This document shows positions 56,148 through 63,931 of a stretch of DNA of 64,000 nucleotides, piece by piece. The position numbers were made by a program, and so were the translations under genes. Source of the stretch: Deltaproteobacteria bacterium (lineage in GTDB: Bacteria > Desulfobacterota > WTBG01 > CAIYCZ01 > CAIRTM01); assembly GCA_024276465.1 (NCBI GenBank), contig JAJRXD010000034.1, forward strand, positions 45,836 through 109,835. Direction: 5' to 3'. Under the pieces are notes generated by a model. The model did no database searches, was not told the DNA's origin, and saw only the letters and a list, made by a program, of their open reading frames with translations. The first letter of the stretch is position 1; every line of letters starts with the position of its first letter.

Positions 56148-57158
56148 TTATAAAAGGGAGCTGATATCCATCAGATATATACTCATTCCCCTGACATCTT
56201 TTTTTACACCGCGGGTGGAACTGAAGCAGATGGTTTTTCCGTCCGGAGAGAATGATGGAAAAGCATCAAAAGCCTTGTTGTAGGTAAGACGTGTCTGTTT
56301 GCCTGTTTCCATATTCATCAGAAACACCTCGAAGTTTTTAGGCTGCAGTATTTTTACAAACACAAAGTGTTTCCCGTCAGGTGACGGGTGGGGTGCCCAG
56401 TTGGTGCCATCATCATGGGTTATGGCTTTTAACTCTGTGCCGTCATCTTTGATAGTGAATATGGTCATGGGCTTGCCCCGTTTTGTCTGATCCTCTGTTT
56501 TCCATGCCCGGTAAATAATATGTTTGCTGTCAGGAAGGTAGAATGCCCCTCCTTCCTGCCAGTCAGGGGTGTGGGTAATCTGCGTTTGTTTGGTGCCATC
56601 CGGACGCATGTGCCATAAATCCATGTGACCTTTTATCTGTCGTCCAAACAGAATCCAGTTTCCGTCAGGTGAGACGGAAACCTCAGCATCATAATATTTG
56701 TTGTATGTCAGGCGTTTTCGGTTTGATCCGTCCAGGTTGCAGGTATAGAGTTCAGCGCCTGTTGGGTAATCTTCCGGCTTGGAATAGTCACCCGGGGGCA
56801 GATCAAGGTTGTCCCGGGTCGAGGTGAAAACGAGTTTTTTTTCATTGGGAAAAAAATAAGAGCAGGCATCAGCGCCTTTATCATTGATACGCAGCATGTC
56901 TGTTCCGTCAATATTGACAGTATAGACATGATACTCATCATCTTTTTTCTTCCTGGCATTAAATATCAGTTTTTTTCCGTCTGGAGAAAAGTAGGCTTCA
57001 GCACCTGAGTAAAAGCCGGGAACCAGTTTTGCAGGGAGTTCTTTTGACTTGTCATTGCCGGTTGATTTTTTGTCTTCTTTTGAAAAGCAAAATGAAGCAG
57101 ATATAAAGATAATAAATAAGCCCACAGTAATAGATTTATAAATTTTTGTCATTGTCAT
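56148..57158 (-). CDS. TolB-like (PD40) beta-propeller protein
   Basis: About 336 residues with signal peptide (1-26, FIIFISASFCFS-KED) and six PD40/WD40-like blades (repeating …FSPDGKxIxFxS…). TolB-type propellers act in the periplasm as protein-binding modules. Start at 57158 or 57152; GGAGG favours the latter. An additional ~40 upstream codons are open but unlikely. No TolA/Pal neighbours. Confidence 0.8.
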   Translation of the reverse strand: MTMTKIYKSITVGLFIIFISASFCFSKEDKKSTGNDKSKELPAKLVPGFYSGAEAYFSPDGKKLIFNARKKKDDEYHVYTVNIDGTDMLRINDKGADACSYFFPNEKKLVFTSTRDNLDLPPGDYSKPEDYPTGAELYTCNLDGSNRKRLTYNKYYDAEVSVSPDGNWILFGRQIKGHMDLWHMRPDGTKQTQITHTPDWQEGGAFYLPDSKHIIYRAWKTEDQTKRGKPMTIFTIKDDGTELKAITHDDGTNWAPHPSPDGKHFVFVKILQPKNFEVFLMNMETGKQTRLTYNKAFDAFPSFSPDGKTICFSSTRGVKKDVRGMSIYLMDISSLL

Positions 57159-57577
57159 GTTCCTCCATTGATTTAGGAAATAATAGTAAATAGATATGAA
57201 TGGATGTAAACACCAACTATATGTTAATGTCAAGACAAAATTGTCGGGGCCCGGGTTCCTGTTACCCTGAAGATATGGAGTCAAACCTAAACTGTAAATG
57301 TAATTTTATGTTGTTGAGTTTCTTTTCTGCTCTCTGATGCATCTTTCTAACTTTTTTGTTCTTTTGAATTACCTCTTTAATCTGCTTTCGTTGATTGTTC
57401 CCGGAAACACTACAGTTTAACAGGAATACTATTAAACACTATAATATTTATCAAGTATTAATATAAACAAAAAATATAGGGAATTTTTTTGTTGACGGTA
57501 CTGCACCAATAGCATAGTTTTAAATTATTAATGTTGGATAATACTATGTGGTGTGACATAACGATTACGATACAAGG
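57159..57577. other. 419-base region without recognisable gene
   Basis: AT-rich, with no convincing frame or palindrome. The start of the TolB-like gene borders it on the left and the first GGGTCGGGCC repeat on the right. Confidence 0.5.
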
Positions 57578-57581
57578 CATT

Positions 57582-57600
57582 GGGTCGGGCCAAGACAAGC
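57582..57600. repeat. 19-bp direct repeat, left of mazEF
   Basis: GGGTCGGGCCAAGACAAGC here recurs identically at 58554-58572, bracketing the mazEF pair. The longer motif CATTGGGTCGGGCCA (57578) is also found inverted at 58583-58597 and direct at 61546. Confidence 0.8.
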
Positions 57601-57889
57601 AGTTGTAATTACTTACAATTATGGATAAAAACAGGCTAATATTGGTCCAATAATGGTGTTTTCAGGGTCAAAACCACGAATATTACAAAAAGACTATGAG
57701 AAACTAATATGGATCCGGATTTTCCGGGATCTTCTGTTCCATATAACCTTGATTTTGATACTAAAAATGATGATATTGGGGGTGAAAACAGCTATTTATG
57801 GAATGAAAACACTGATATTTCAATGTGTTAGCATTGGATGCGACCCCGGGCACCCTTAAAAATCTTACTAAAAGAGTAGTTTTTAATGG

Positions 57890-57918
57890 TTGACATCCTG
57901 TCTTTTTGGATATACAAT
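57890..57918 (+). promoter_or_regulatory. mazEF promoter
   Basis: TTGACA 57890-57895, TACAAT 57913-57918, spacer 17. The antitoxin ATG is 30 bases downstream. The AT-rich palindromic stretch ATATACAATATATAT overlapping the -10 could be an operator for autoregulation by the MazE/MazF complex. Confidence 0.65.
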
Positions 57919-57947
57919 ATATATCATAATTGCAAGGAGGGAAAGAT

Positions 57948-58199
57948 ATGCAAGATAGCACTGAGTTGCAAATTGGAAAATGGGGTAATTCGCTTGGCAT
58001 CCGACTCCCAAAGCATGTAACAGAAGCACTCCGATTGGGGCTCAAAGATCGAATAAGTTGCTCCGTAAAGGATGGAAGCTTGATTTTAAGACCGGTATCT
58101 CATCAAAAGAAATATAAATTGGACGAATTGCTCGCTCAAGTGGAAGAGTCAGGCGAAGAAATCTCATGGGGCAAACCTGAAGGAGAGGAAGTTTGGTAG
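57948..58199 (+). CDS. mazE: MazE-type (AbrB/SpoVT) antitoxin
   Basis: 83 residues from ATG 57948 with AAGGAGG seven bases upstream. N-terminal swapped-hairpin DNA-binding fold: IGKWGNSLGIRLPKHVTEAL; the C-terminal ~30 residues (LDELLAQVEESGEEISWGKPEGEEVW) are the acidic toxin-binding tail. Overlaps the toxin gene by seven bases. Confidence 0.9.
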   Translation: MQDSTELQIGKWGNSLGIRLPKHVTEALRLGLKDRISCSVKDGSLILRPVSHQKKYKLDELLAQVEESGEEISWGKPEGEEVW

Positions 58200-58528
58200 A
58201 GTATATCCCAAAACGAGGGGATTTTATCCAACTTAATTTTAATCCACAAGCAGGACATGAACAGAAGGGAAGCAGGCCCGCCATAGTTGTCAGTCACACC
58301 GCTTTTAATAAAAAGATGGGATTTGCTTTTGTTTGTCCCATTAGCAACACTAAACGTAAGAACCCATTTTATGTAGTAATACCTGAAGGCAATCAAGTCA
58401 CAGGGGTAATTATGGCAGACCAGTTACGTTCTGTTGACTATAAAGCCAGAAATTCATCTCTCATTAGCAAATGTCCTCCAGATCTACTTCAGGAAGTCTT
58501 GATGCGTATTGACCCCGTAATGTTCTAA
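58193..58528 (+). CDS. mazF: MazF-type mRNA interferase toxin
   Basis: 111 residues with PemK/MazF blocks: PKRGDFIQLNFNPQAGHEQKGSRPAIVVS, CPISNTKRKNPFYVVIP, VMADQLRSVDY. The start is TTG at 58193, inside the mazE stop region, with AGGAGAGGAAG ahead. Such proteins cut RNA at short sequences when the antitoxin is degraded. The basic/catalytic Arg (RPAIVVS) and Thr-containing loop are present, so it looks intact. Confidence 0.9.
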   Translation: MVEYIPKRGDFIQLNFNPQAGHEQKGSRPAIVVSHTAFNKKMGFAFVCPISNTKRKNPFYVVIPEGNQVTGVIMADQLRSVDYKARNSSLISKCPPDLLQEVLMRIDPVMF

Positions 58529-58553
58529 GTTAAAAATATTGAAATTGGGTACG

Positions 58554-58597
58554 GGGTCGGGCCAAGACAAGCTATGATAGCATGGCCCGACCCAATG
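58554..58597. repeat. 19-bp direct repeat and GGGTCGGGCCA hairpin, right of mazEF
   Basis: GGGTCGGGCCAAGACAAGC (58554-58572) matches the left copy. GGGTCGGGCCA also pairs with TGGCCCGACCC at 58583-58593 to make a strong 11-bp hairpin. The following 58598-58758 has no gene. Confidence 0.75.
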
Positions 58598-58758
58598 CCC
58601 CCGTATGGTGTTCCCGGGATTTGCCCTTTACCAACTGGCACATAAAATACCATGGGAAGAACCGGGGGAGCAGCTTTGCCAAATATTATGTAGAATTTGT
58701 GAGAAAGTAGACAGGGTGGGTCAGGCCCTGCCTGAGAAATTGTCAAGTCAGCTGTTTT

Positions 58759-61203
58759 CTATTGAATTACAAAGCTTGCATCGATAACTTCCCTGAAAGG
58801 ATTAACAGCATCTTCAATGTCAGTTTCTATCTCAACAGACCACAATCCTACTGTAGCATCTTTCTCTATACATATAGGCACCATAATAAAACCACTTATT
58901 TTAGACGGACTTCTTGACGAATCTAAAGTTACACCCTGAGATTTTTCTTCTGGCCCAGTTATGGTTATTACGCTCTGAGTTTTGTTGAAATTATCTTTAC
59001 CTTCACTTTTCAAGACTAACCATGGACATCTTTTGGAACTGACAGAAGGTCTTAACAGCTTTTTCTTCAAAGACAGGACATGCAGTTTTTCATACACCCA
59101 ACAATCTGACATATCCTCCATGCAAATCGCATCTTCTTCGCAAGGCGCAACTCCGTCAAAACATTTATCTTTGACACACTGCTCTTCGCCATTGCAAAAG
59201 ATGCTGTCTTGACAGTCAGCATCTGTGACACATTCGGGCTCCGGGATAGGTGCGGGGAGATCCTCTTCCTCCTCTAAGACCTCCATTCTTACCCTTGCTT
59301 TTCCGCTACCGGAATTGGATACTATTGGCAACAGTGCCTCATAGATGCCAGGATTAAGTCCGCTACGGCTAACAGCTATTAGCACCTTGTTTTTGTTAGT
59401 GGTGCTTCCCGAGAGTGGGTTAACTATGGTTATCCAGCCATTGCCCTGAAGGTATTCTACTGCCTCAATATTCCACTTAAGAAGTCCCAATCCTGTTGCG
59501 TTGGTGATGTATAATCTTTCCAGGGTTTTTGTGCTGCCCATGTCAACCAGTTCTGGTATAAGCAATAAGGAATTCTCGGGCGGGCCGGGAAGACCTCTAC
59601 CACCACCTCCTCCCTCGGTTGGTGGCACAGTAGTAGTTGCAAATGTTGTTTCGACAGTCGCGTAGGCTGAGTATTTATTATCGTATCGAGATTTAGCGTT
59701 TGGTGCGTATAAATGTGCAAAATTGGTAAAAACACCTTCTCTATCCACTCTTGTTGTAATATGCAAAGTCTTTGATGACCCTTTCTCTAAATTGCCCACA
59801 TTCCATAAAGGAGGAATTGAAAATCTGTCATAGCTGCCGGTTGAATCATCCCTCACATAGCTCAACCCATCCGGTAATATTTCCAAAATTCTAATACCTG
59901 TCGCGTTGTCCCACAGGTTAGGACCATTATTGGTAACATTAATGGCGAAAGTGATCTCTTCGCCAACATCTGCCTCCGTCTTGTCGGAGGTCTTGGTAAT
60001 GGATATGTCTGGACCGTTTATGAAAATGCTATCATAAGTATAATCATTATATGAACGACATCGATCAGATACTTGTCCTTTCCACTTGATAGTACAATTA
60101 TCGTTTACCGATATTTTACTTGTAAAAACAGCTTCCGAATCAGCCGGAATAGTTTGCCCGCACCATTTTCTTATTGTTCCGAAACAAGAACCTTCTCCTC
60201 CAATGCTATTATCGCAGGTTTCAGGATCGGATTTTAAATCAGTAAAAGCATTGCTGCAGCAGGACGAAACAGTTCCCATTACATTAACACCTGTTGCATT
60301 GTCAGATCGATTGTTGATGACCCTTATTGTAAGGGTTGCATTGTCTCCCGAACCGGCATACAGTTTGTCCACTGTAACGAATACGGACAGATCCGTAGAT
60401 TCTTCACCAATAAAAGCACTGGCAGAATTATTATTTTCATTCCAGTCACTATCAAGTATTGTCAGCAAATCCAGCCCGGCTGCATTTTCAATACAAGTAC
60501 TGTTGTCTATAATCTGTGCTGTTAACATCATGGTTTCAGACTTGCCGAAAGGGAGCTCACCTATGTCCCAGTACCCTCCTGAGCCACTTGCATTTATTGT
60601 AAAGGATCCAAGGCTTAAATTTGTGGCATTGTCAATGAAACTCAGCTTGTCATCTCCCCAGTTCTCGGATATCCTGACGCCGTCAGCATCATCAGGTCCG
60701 TTGTTAGTGACAATAACTTCATAAGCAACAACACCCCCTTCCAGGCTGCTTACTGTATTCGTAACGGCAATATCAGATAGGTGGCAGCCCTGTCCTGTAA
60801 TGATGTCAGAATTATTAGCAGGGTTAGGATCCACCGGAAAAGAATCTGTAAGAGCGACCTCTCCTGTAAAACTGCCACGCCCCATAAAAAATATAATCCC
60901 CAATGATTTTGAAGTACCGTTATCAAGACGTCCCACATCCCATACAAGGGTATCAGAGTCATATATCGTTGTGAATGTCCCATTATCACCGTCATAGAAC
61001 AGACCGTTATTAAAATACGTAACCTCAACGTCATCATAATCATCATGCCCGTTGTTGGTGACGGTAATAACAGATAGCAGGGCACATTCCGACACAACTT
61101 CTTTGTCCTTTGTTACGGTCACGGAAATATCAGCTCTGCAATTCAAGGCAACCAAATGGCTAAATCCTGTCAATATAAAAATTATAAAAGTTAATTTTTT
61201 CAT
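58759..61203 (-). CDS. large secreted DUF11-type repeat protein
   Basis: 814 residues from ATG 61203 (AAGGAG seven bases upstream) with signal peptide (1-25). Four tandem Ig-like DUF11 domains between about 25 and 520, each with the motif VTNNGPDDADGVRISE… ; these domains are typical of surface stalk/adhesin proteins. Then a Gly-rich linker (TEGGGGGRGLPG), a further beta domain, and a Cys-rich CVTDADCQDSIFCNGEEQCV module like the Dickkopf/EGF-type found in myxobacterial surface proteins. The N-x-T/S sequons are common but probably incidental. There is no VPTL or PEP-CTERM tail and no anchor, so its retention at the surface is unexplained. Confidence 0.82.
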   Translation of the reverse strand: MKKLTFIIFILTGFSHLVALNCRADISVTVTKDKEVVSECALLSVITVTNNGHDDYDDVEVTYFNNGLFYDGDNGTFTTIYDSDTLVWDVGRLDNGTSKSLGIIFFMGRGSFTGEVALTDSFPVDPNPANNSDIITGQGCHLSDIAVTNTVSSLEGGVVAYEVIVTNNGPDDADGVRISENWGDDKLSFIDNATNLSLGSFTINASGSGGYWDIGELPFGKSETMMLTAQIIDNSTCIENAAGLDLLTILDSDWNENNNSASAFIGEESTDLSVFVTVDKLYAGSGDNATLTIRVINNRSDNATGVNVMGTVSSCCSNAFTDLKSDPETCDNSIGGEGSCFGTIRKWCGQTIPADSEAVFTSKISVNDNCTIKWKGQVSDRCRSYNDYTYDSIFINGPDISITKTSDKTEADVGEEITFAINVTNNGPNLWDNATGIRILEILPDGLSYVRDDSTGSYDRFSIPPLWNVGNLEKGSSKTLHITTRVDREGVFTNFAHLYAPNAKSRYDNKYSAYATVETTFATTTVPPTEGGGGGRGLPGPPENSLLLIPELVDMGSTKTLERLYITNATGLGLLKWNIEAVEYLQGNGWITIVNPLSGSTTNKNKVLIAVSRSGLNPGIYEALLPIVSNSGSGKARVRMEVLEEEEDLPAPIPEPECVTDADCQDSIFCNGEEQCVKDKCFDGVAPCEEDAICMEDMSDCWVYEKLHVLSLKKKLLRPSVSSKRCPWLVLKSEGKDNFNKTQSVITITGPEEKSQGVTLDSSRSPSKISGFIMVPICIEKDATVGLWSVEIETDIEDAVNPFREVIDASFVIQ

Positions 61204-61463
61204 AGTATCTCCTTTAATTTTATTTCTTGCAAAATAATTGGCTTTTATCATAAATTAATATAATAATTTTGCAGCATATATATATAGAAATTTATAATTT
61301 AATTATCTATTTTTATGTATGGTTATTTTATAGTATAGAATACTATTATATGTTTGAGAGATTGTCAATATCTATATTATTATGGGAAAATGGTGTCACA
61401 TCTTGACGGTTTTTAATATGATATAGTCCTTCTTAAACAAAAACACAAGAAGGACATTTTATT

Positions 61464-61549
61464 ATGATGGGGAAGCAGAAAGGCAAACAGCCGAAGTTGT
61501 TCTACATGGACATCAATATTGAGGAAAGAGTACCGCAGAAGTGGGCATT
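61464..61549 (+). pseudogene. N-terminal remnant of an IS1182-family transposase
   Basis: ATG at 61464 opens a frame (MMGKQKGKQPKLFYMDINIEE and then RVPQK) resembling the first ~28 residues of IS1182-type DDE transposases (LFYxxxxLExRVPxxH). It runs into the CATTGGGTCGGGCCA repeat and is lost. No further transposase sequence is found downstream. Confidence 0.55.
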
Positions 61550-61568
61550 GGGTCGGGCCAATGCCCAC
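61541..61568. repeat. third CATTGGGTCGGGCCA copy, 28-bp palindrome
   Basis: GTGGGCATTGG and its complement CCAATGCCCAC surround the shared GTCGGG core. It lies at the 3' edge of the IS1182 relic, suggesting insertion of the repeat into the transposase gene. Confidence 0.65.
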
Positions 61569-61616
61569 AATGCCCAGGCTGGTGTATTTTGTTTGTCTTG
61601 AGATGTATGAAAAATT

Positions 61617-61708
61617 GGTCACTTTGAATGGGATTTAGCGGTCATTTTGCGTTGGATTGACCGGTCATTTTGGATTGGATTTCGCGGTCACTTTCAGTGG
61701 GATTAAGC
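61617..61708. repeat. four 23-bp tandem repeats, IS21-end-like
   Basis: Units start at 61617, 61640, 61663 and 61686 with an exact 23-base period. The consensus is GGTCAYTTTnnnKKGGATTnRSC. Multiple GGTCATTTT…GGAT units are known at the ends of IS21-family elements, where the transposase binds. No istA/istB is nearby, so this is a solitary end. Confidence 0.65.
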
Positions 61709-62065
61709 ACGTGGCAGACTGATTCTTATGACATAGCAGTCTCCGGAGTTTTTTTATTGAAAATTTAATAATTGCAAAACATAATACAGGGATGTATGAC
61801 AAGATGAGTAAAGAAAAACTGGTCGGAGTCGTACTGCGAAGACCCAGCATTTTAATTCGGGGTCGAGCGGCATGTATCTAAAAACAGCTACAATTAATTA
61901 AATACCGAGATACTCTGTGCCTATTGATGGGAGTATCCATATAAGTTAAGTATTGCAGAACTTTTTGAACACTGAAGATAGCCTGAATTTTCTTTTGAAA
62001 CAGAAAGATGAGGATTTGGAGAGGCTTGTTGCAGTTGTAAGAGAGTGGGTGGAAAGGATAACTAT

Positions 62066-62386
62066 ATGTGGGTAATTGACATACGCCATTGGTTGAATGA
62101 AGAACAAGATGGACCGGCAGTGCCGAGGCTGAAAAATAAAGTTGCGAAGATAACGGAAATCATCAGTTATGCAACTTCTGAATTAAACGGACTCAAAACC
62201 GCTTCAGCTCCGAAATGCTGGCGGAAACCCAAAAGAAAACCATGTAAAGGAATTTTAGATGCCTGGGTTTCTGATATGGATGAAATTTGCTGGGAATGTC
62301 CTGTCTGCGGTGATGAGGGGGTTGTCCGTGGATGGAATGGCCTGATCTGGGATATGCTTGATGTTGAGAATGATATTACCCATTGA
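62066..62386 (+). CDS. small conserved-type protein with Cys knuckle
   Basis: 106 residues from ATG 62066 (AAGGA eight bases upstream). Segment MWVIDIRHWLNEEQDGPAVP, a basic KCWRKPKRKPCKG patch and a zinc-like pair CWECPVCGDEGVV. Short genes of this type recur near insertion sequences in varied bacteria; function unknown. Neither neighbour gives a clue. Confidence 0.7.
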   Translation: MWVIDIRHWLNEEQDGPAVPRLKNKVAKITEIISYATSELNGLKTASAPKCWRKPKRKPCKGILDAWVSDMDEICWECPVCGDEGVVRGWNGLIWDMLDVENDITH

Positions 62387-62537
62387 TTTAAAAAAATGTC
62401 AGCTATAAAGATTCCAGTAGACCGATTCAGTCCTGAAACTGTAAAGTCGCCATTAAGCGAGGACTCAAGCATATTCCTTGACTTTGTGGGAGGGTGCAAG
62501 GTGTGCGTACTTTAAGGTCATCAGACTCAAATTTACC

Positions 62538-63134
62538 TCACTCATCATATACTTTTCTGCTCACCTTCTGGCCGTTCTCATAAGTGTCTCTGTAATGGAT
62601 TTCGCCGTTTTTGTAATAAACCTTGCATACCCCTTCCCGCTTGCCATTTTTGTAGTTCCACACTGCATTTAATTTACCGCTCTCGTAATATTGTCTTGAT
62701 ATGCCTTCCAGCTTGCCGTTTTTGTAGTTCCACTCACTCCTTAACTTACCACTCCCGTAGTATTCCTTAGATATGCCTTCCTGCTTACCGTTTTTGTAGT
62801 TCCACTCTGCCTTTAATTTACCGCTTTCGGAGTACAGCTTAGATATGCCTTCCTGCTTGCCGTTTTTTGAGTTAAACTCAAGCTTTAACATACCACTCTC
62901 GTAGTATTCCTTAGATATGCCTTCCCGCTTGTCTTTTTTGAAGTTCACCTCTACTTTTAACTTACCGCTCTCGTAATATTGTCTTGATATGCCTTCCCGC
63001 TTGCCGTTTTTGTAGTTCCACTCGAACTTTAACTTACCGCTCGGATGATATTCTTTATTTATTTCTGCCAAACCAAAAGTAGGGCATAAAATTAAAACTG
63101 CTAAAAATACAATTAAAATTGTTTTGATGTTCAT
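62538..63134 (-). CDS. MORN/YwqK-like repeat protein
   Basis: 198 residues with a signal peptide (1-23) and about six to seven repeats of 22-23 residues, YYESGKLKxEWNYKNGKREGIS, in the MORN-variant pattern used for YwqK-type antitoxins. Repeats are nearly identical also at the DNA level, suggesting recent expansion. It starts inside the stop of the HTH gene (ATGA overlap), so the two are co-translated. Confidence 0.82.
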   Translation of the reverse strand: MNIKTILIVFLAVLILCPTFGLAEINKEYHPSGKLKFEWNYKNGKREGISRQYYESGKLKVEVNFKKDKREGISKEYYESGMLKLEFNSKNGKQEGISKLYSESGKLKAEWNYKNGKQEGISKEYYGSGKLRSEWNYKNGKLEGISRQYYESGKLNAVWNYKNGKREGVCKVYYKNGEIHYRDTYENGQKVSRKVYDE

Positions 63135-63334
63135 AACACGCTTCTTCTCTTTTTTCCAAAATCTTCTTCAATTTTTGACATAAGAATTTTTGCTGTTTTA
63201 CTTGACCTGCGTTCCTCTCTTTCCCGCTGATACACGGTAGTTTTTGAAACACCGACAAGCTCACCTAACTTAGATTGAATGAGATTATAAGTTTTTCTAA
63301 ATTTAATCAACTCTTTTGGTCCCCAAATTTTCAT
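63131..63334 (-). CDS. XRE-family helix-turn-helix regulator
   Basis: 67 residues from ATG 63334 (MKIWGPKELIKFRKTYNLIQ, then SKLGELVGVSKTTVYQRERE). This is a Cro/C1-type HTH with a short basic C-terminal tail. The upstream frame is longer but derived from the palindromic element and is left out. The element begins five bases upstream, so the promoter is element-borne. No ribosome site is seen between the element and the ATG. Confidence 0.72.
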   Translation of the reverse strand: MKIWGPKELIKFRKTYNLIQSKLGELVGVSKTTVYQREREERRSSKTAKILMSKIEEDFGKKRRSVL

Positions 63335-63338
63335 AAGT

Positions 63339-63454
63339 AGTGGCTGAACGGAAAGTCCTGATTCCGAGTTGTCATTGCGAGCCCCGATAAAATCGGGGAA
63401 GCAATCCCTTTGTTTCCAGGAGATTGCTTCGGTCATGCTTCCCTCGCAATGACA
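63339..63454. repeat. TGTCATTGCGAGG-family element, copy 4 (one outer arm)
   Basis: AGTGGCTGAACGGAAAGTCCTGATT at 63339 (25 bases; AGTGGCTGAAC is the shared arm) matches the left end of the 5197 element over more than 20 bases, and TAAGT precedes both. Inner palindrome from 63370 to 63454. The right outer arm is missing. Confidence 0.7.
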
Positions 63455-63479
63455 ATACAAATCAAAATCAAGAGGTTAC

Positions 63480-63516
63480 TGTCATTGCGAGGAGCGCAGG
63501 CGACGAAGCAATCTCA
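63480..63516. repeat. TGTCATTGCGAGG-family partial copy 5
   Basis: TGTCATTGCGAGGAGCGCAG followed by GCGACGAAGCAATCTC; the left half only, with no inverted partner. It lies 26 bases after copy 4. Confidence 0.65.
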
Positions 63517-63702
63517 ACATTAAAACAGATGCAAAAACAATATATTAATACTGTATTTTGGACACTAATGATAGTATAATATTGTTATGTTGCCAAGTTT
63601 TTTCATGTAGATGGTTTAGTATACAGCATTTCCGGGAGACATGCAACAGGACAAACCTGATTACAGATTAAGAAAAAACTTTACACATAACTAAAAAAAG
63701 AC

Positions 63703-63730
63703 TTGCAATAATTTTTCCATGTGCTATTAT
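63703..63730 (+). promoter_or_regulatory. promoter of the cold-shock gene or of a leader RNA
   Basis: TTGCAA 63703-63708 and TATTAT 63725-63730, spacer 16. Transcription would begin about 63737, ~195 bases before the cold-shock ATG. Confidence 0.5.
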
Positions 63731-63782
63731 CTTTATATTACCTAAAGCGCAGTACCTGATTGTAGTCAATAAGTAAAAATTC

Positions 63783-63823
63783 AAAGACCGCACACTCCGC
63801 AAATGGGTGTGGGGTCTTTTTTG
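63783..63823 (+). terminator. intrinsic terminator in the leader of the cold-shock gene
   Basis: AAAGACCGCACAC against GTGTGGGGTCTTT with one mismatch, loop TCCGCAAATGG, then six T. It lies about 110 bases upstream of the cold-shock start and 50 bases after the candidate start of transcription, so it would release an ~85-nt RNA or attenuate the gene. Confidence 0.75.
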
Positions 63824-63931
63824 TTTTGAGGACTAACAACAATTAGACTGCCTGTCCGGAGCACATACTGCTGACCGGGCACAAACATTCAATGGTTCCA
63901 TGCAGGGACCAGAACAAAGGAGTAAAGAGTT

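Larger units (their letters stand above)
61204..62065. other. 862-base region of insertion-sequence scars
   Basis: The first 240 bases are AT-rich with no frame; the rest holds an IS1182-like start, a 28-base palindrome, four 23-bp repeats and then about 350 bases without clear coding. A short open stretch before 62066 (ending near 62076) contains NFLLKQKDEDLERLVAVVRE-like residues but has no family match. Confidence 0.55.

Noticed and set aside
57653..57859. Short plus-strand frame upstream of mazE
   Set aside because: Low-complexity, no ribosome-binding site and no recognisable motif; codon use unlike surrounding genes.
61617..61708. CRISPR-like array
   Set aside because: The period is only 23 bases with no separate spacers; units are diverged tandem copies, as at IS21 ends.
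63131..63460. Longer 109-residue form of the XRE regulator
   Set aside because: The first ~42 residues come from the palindromic element (ISWKQRDCFPDFIGARNDN) which is repeated elsewhere as non-coding DNA.
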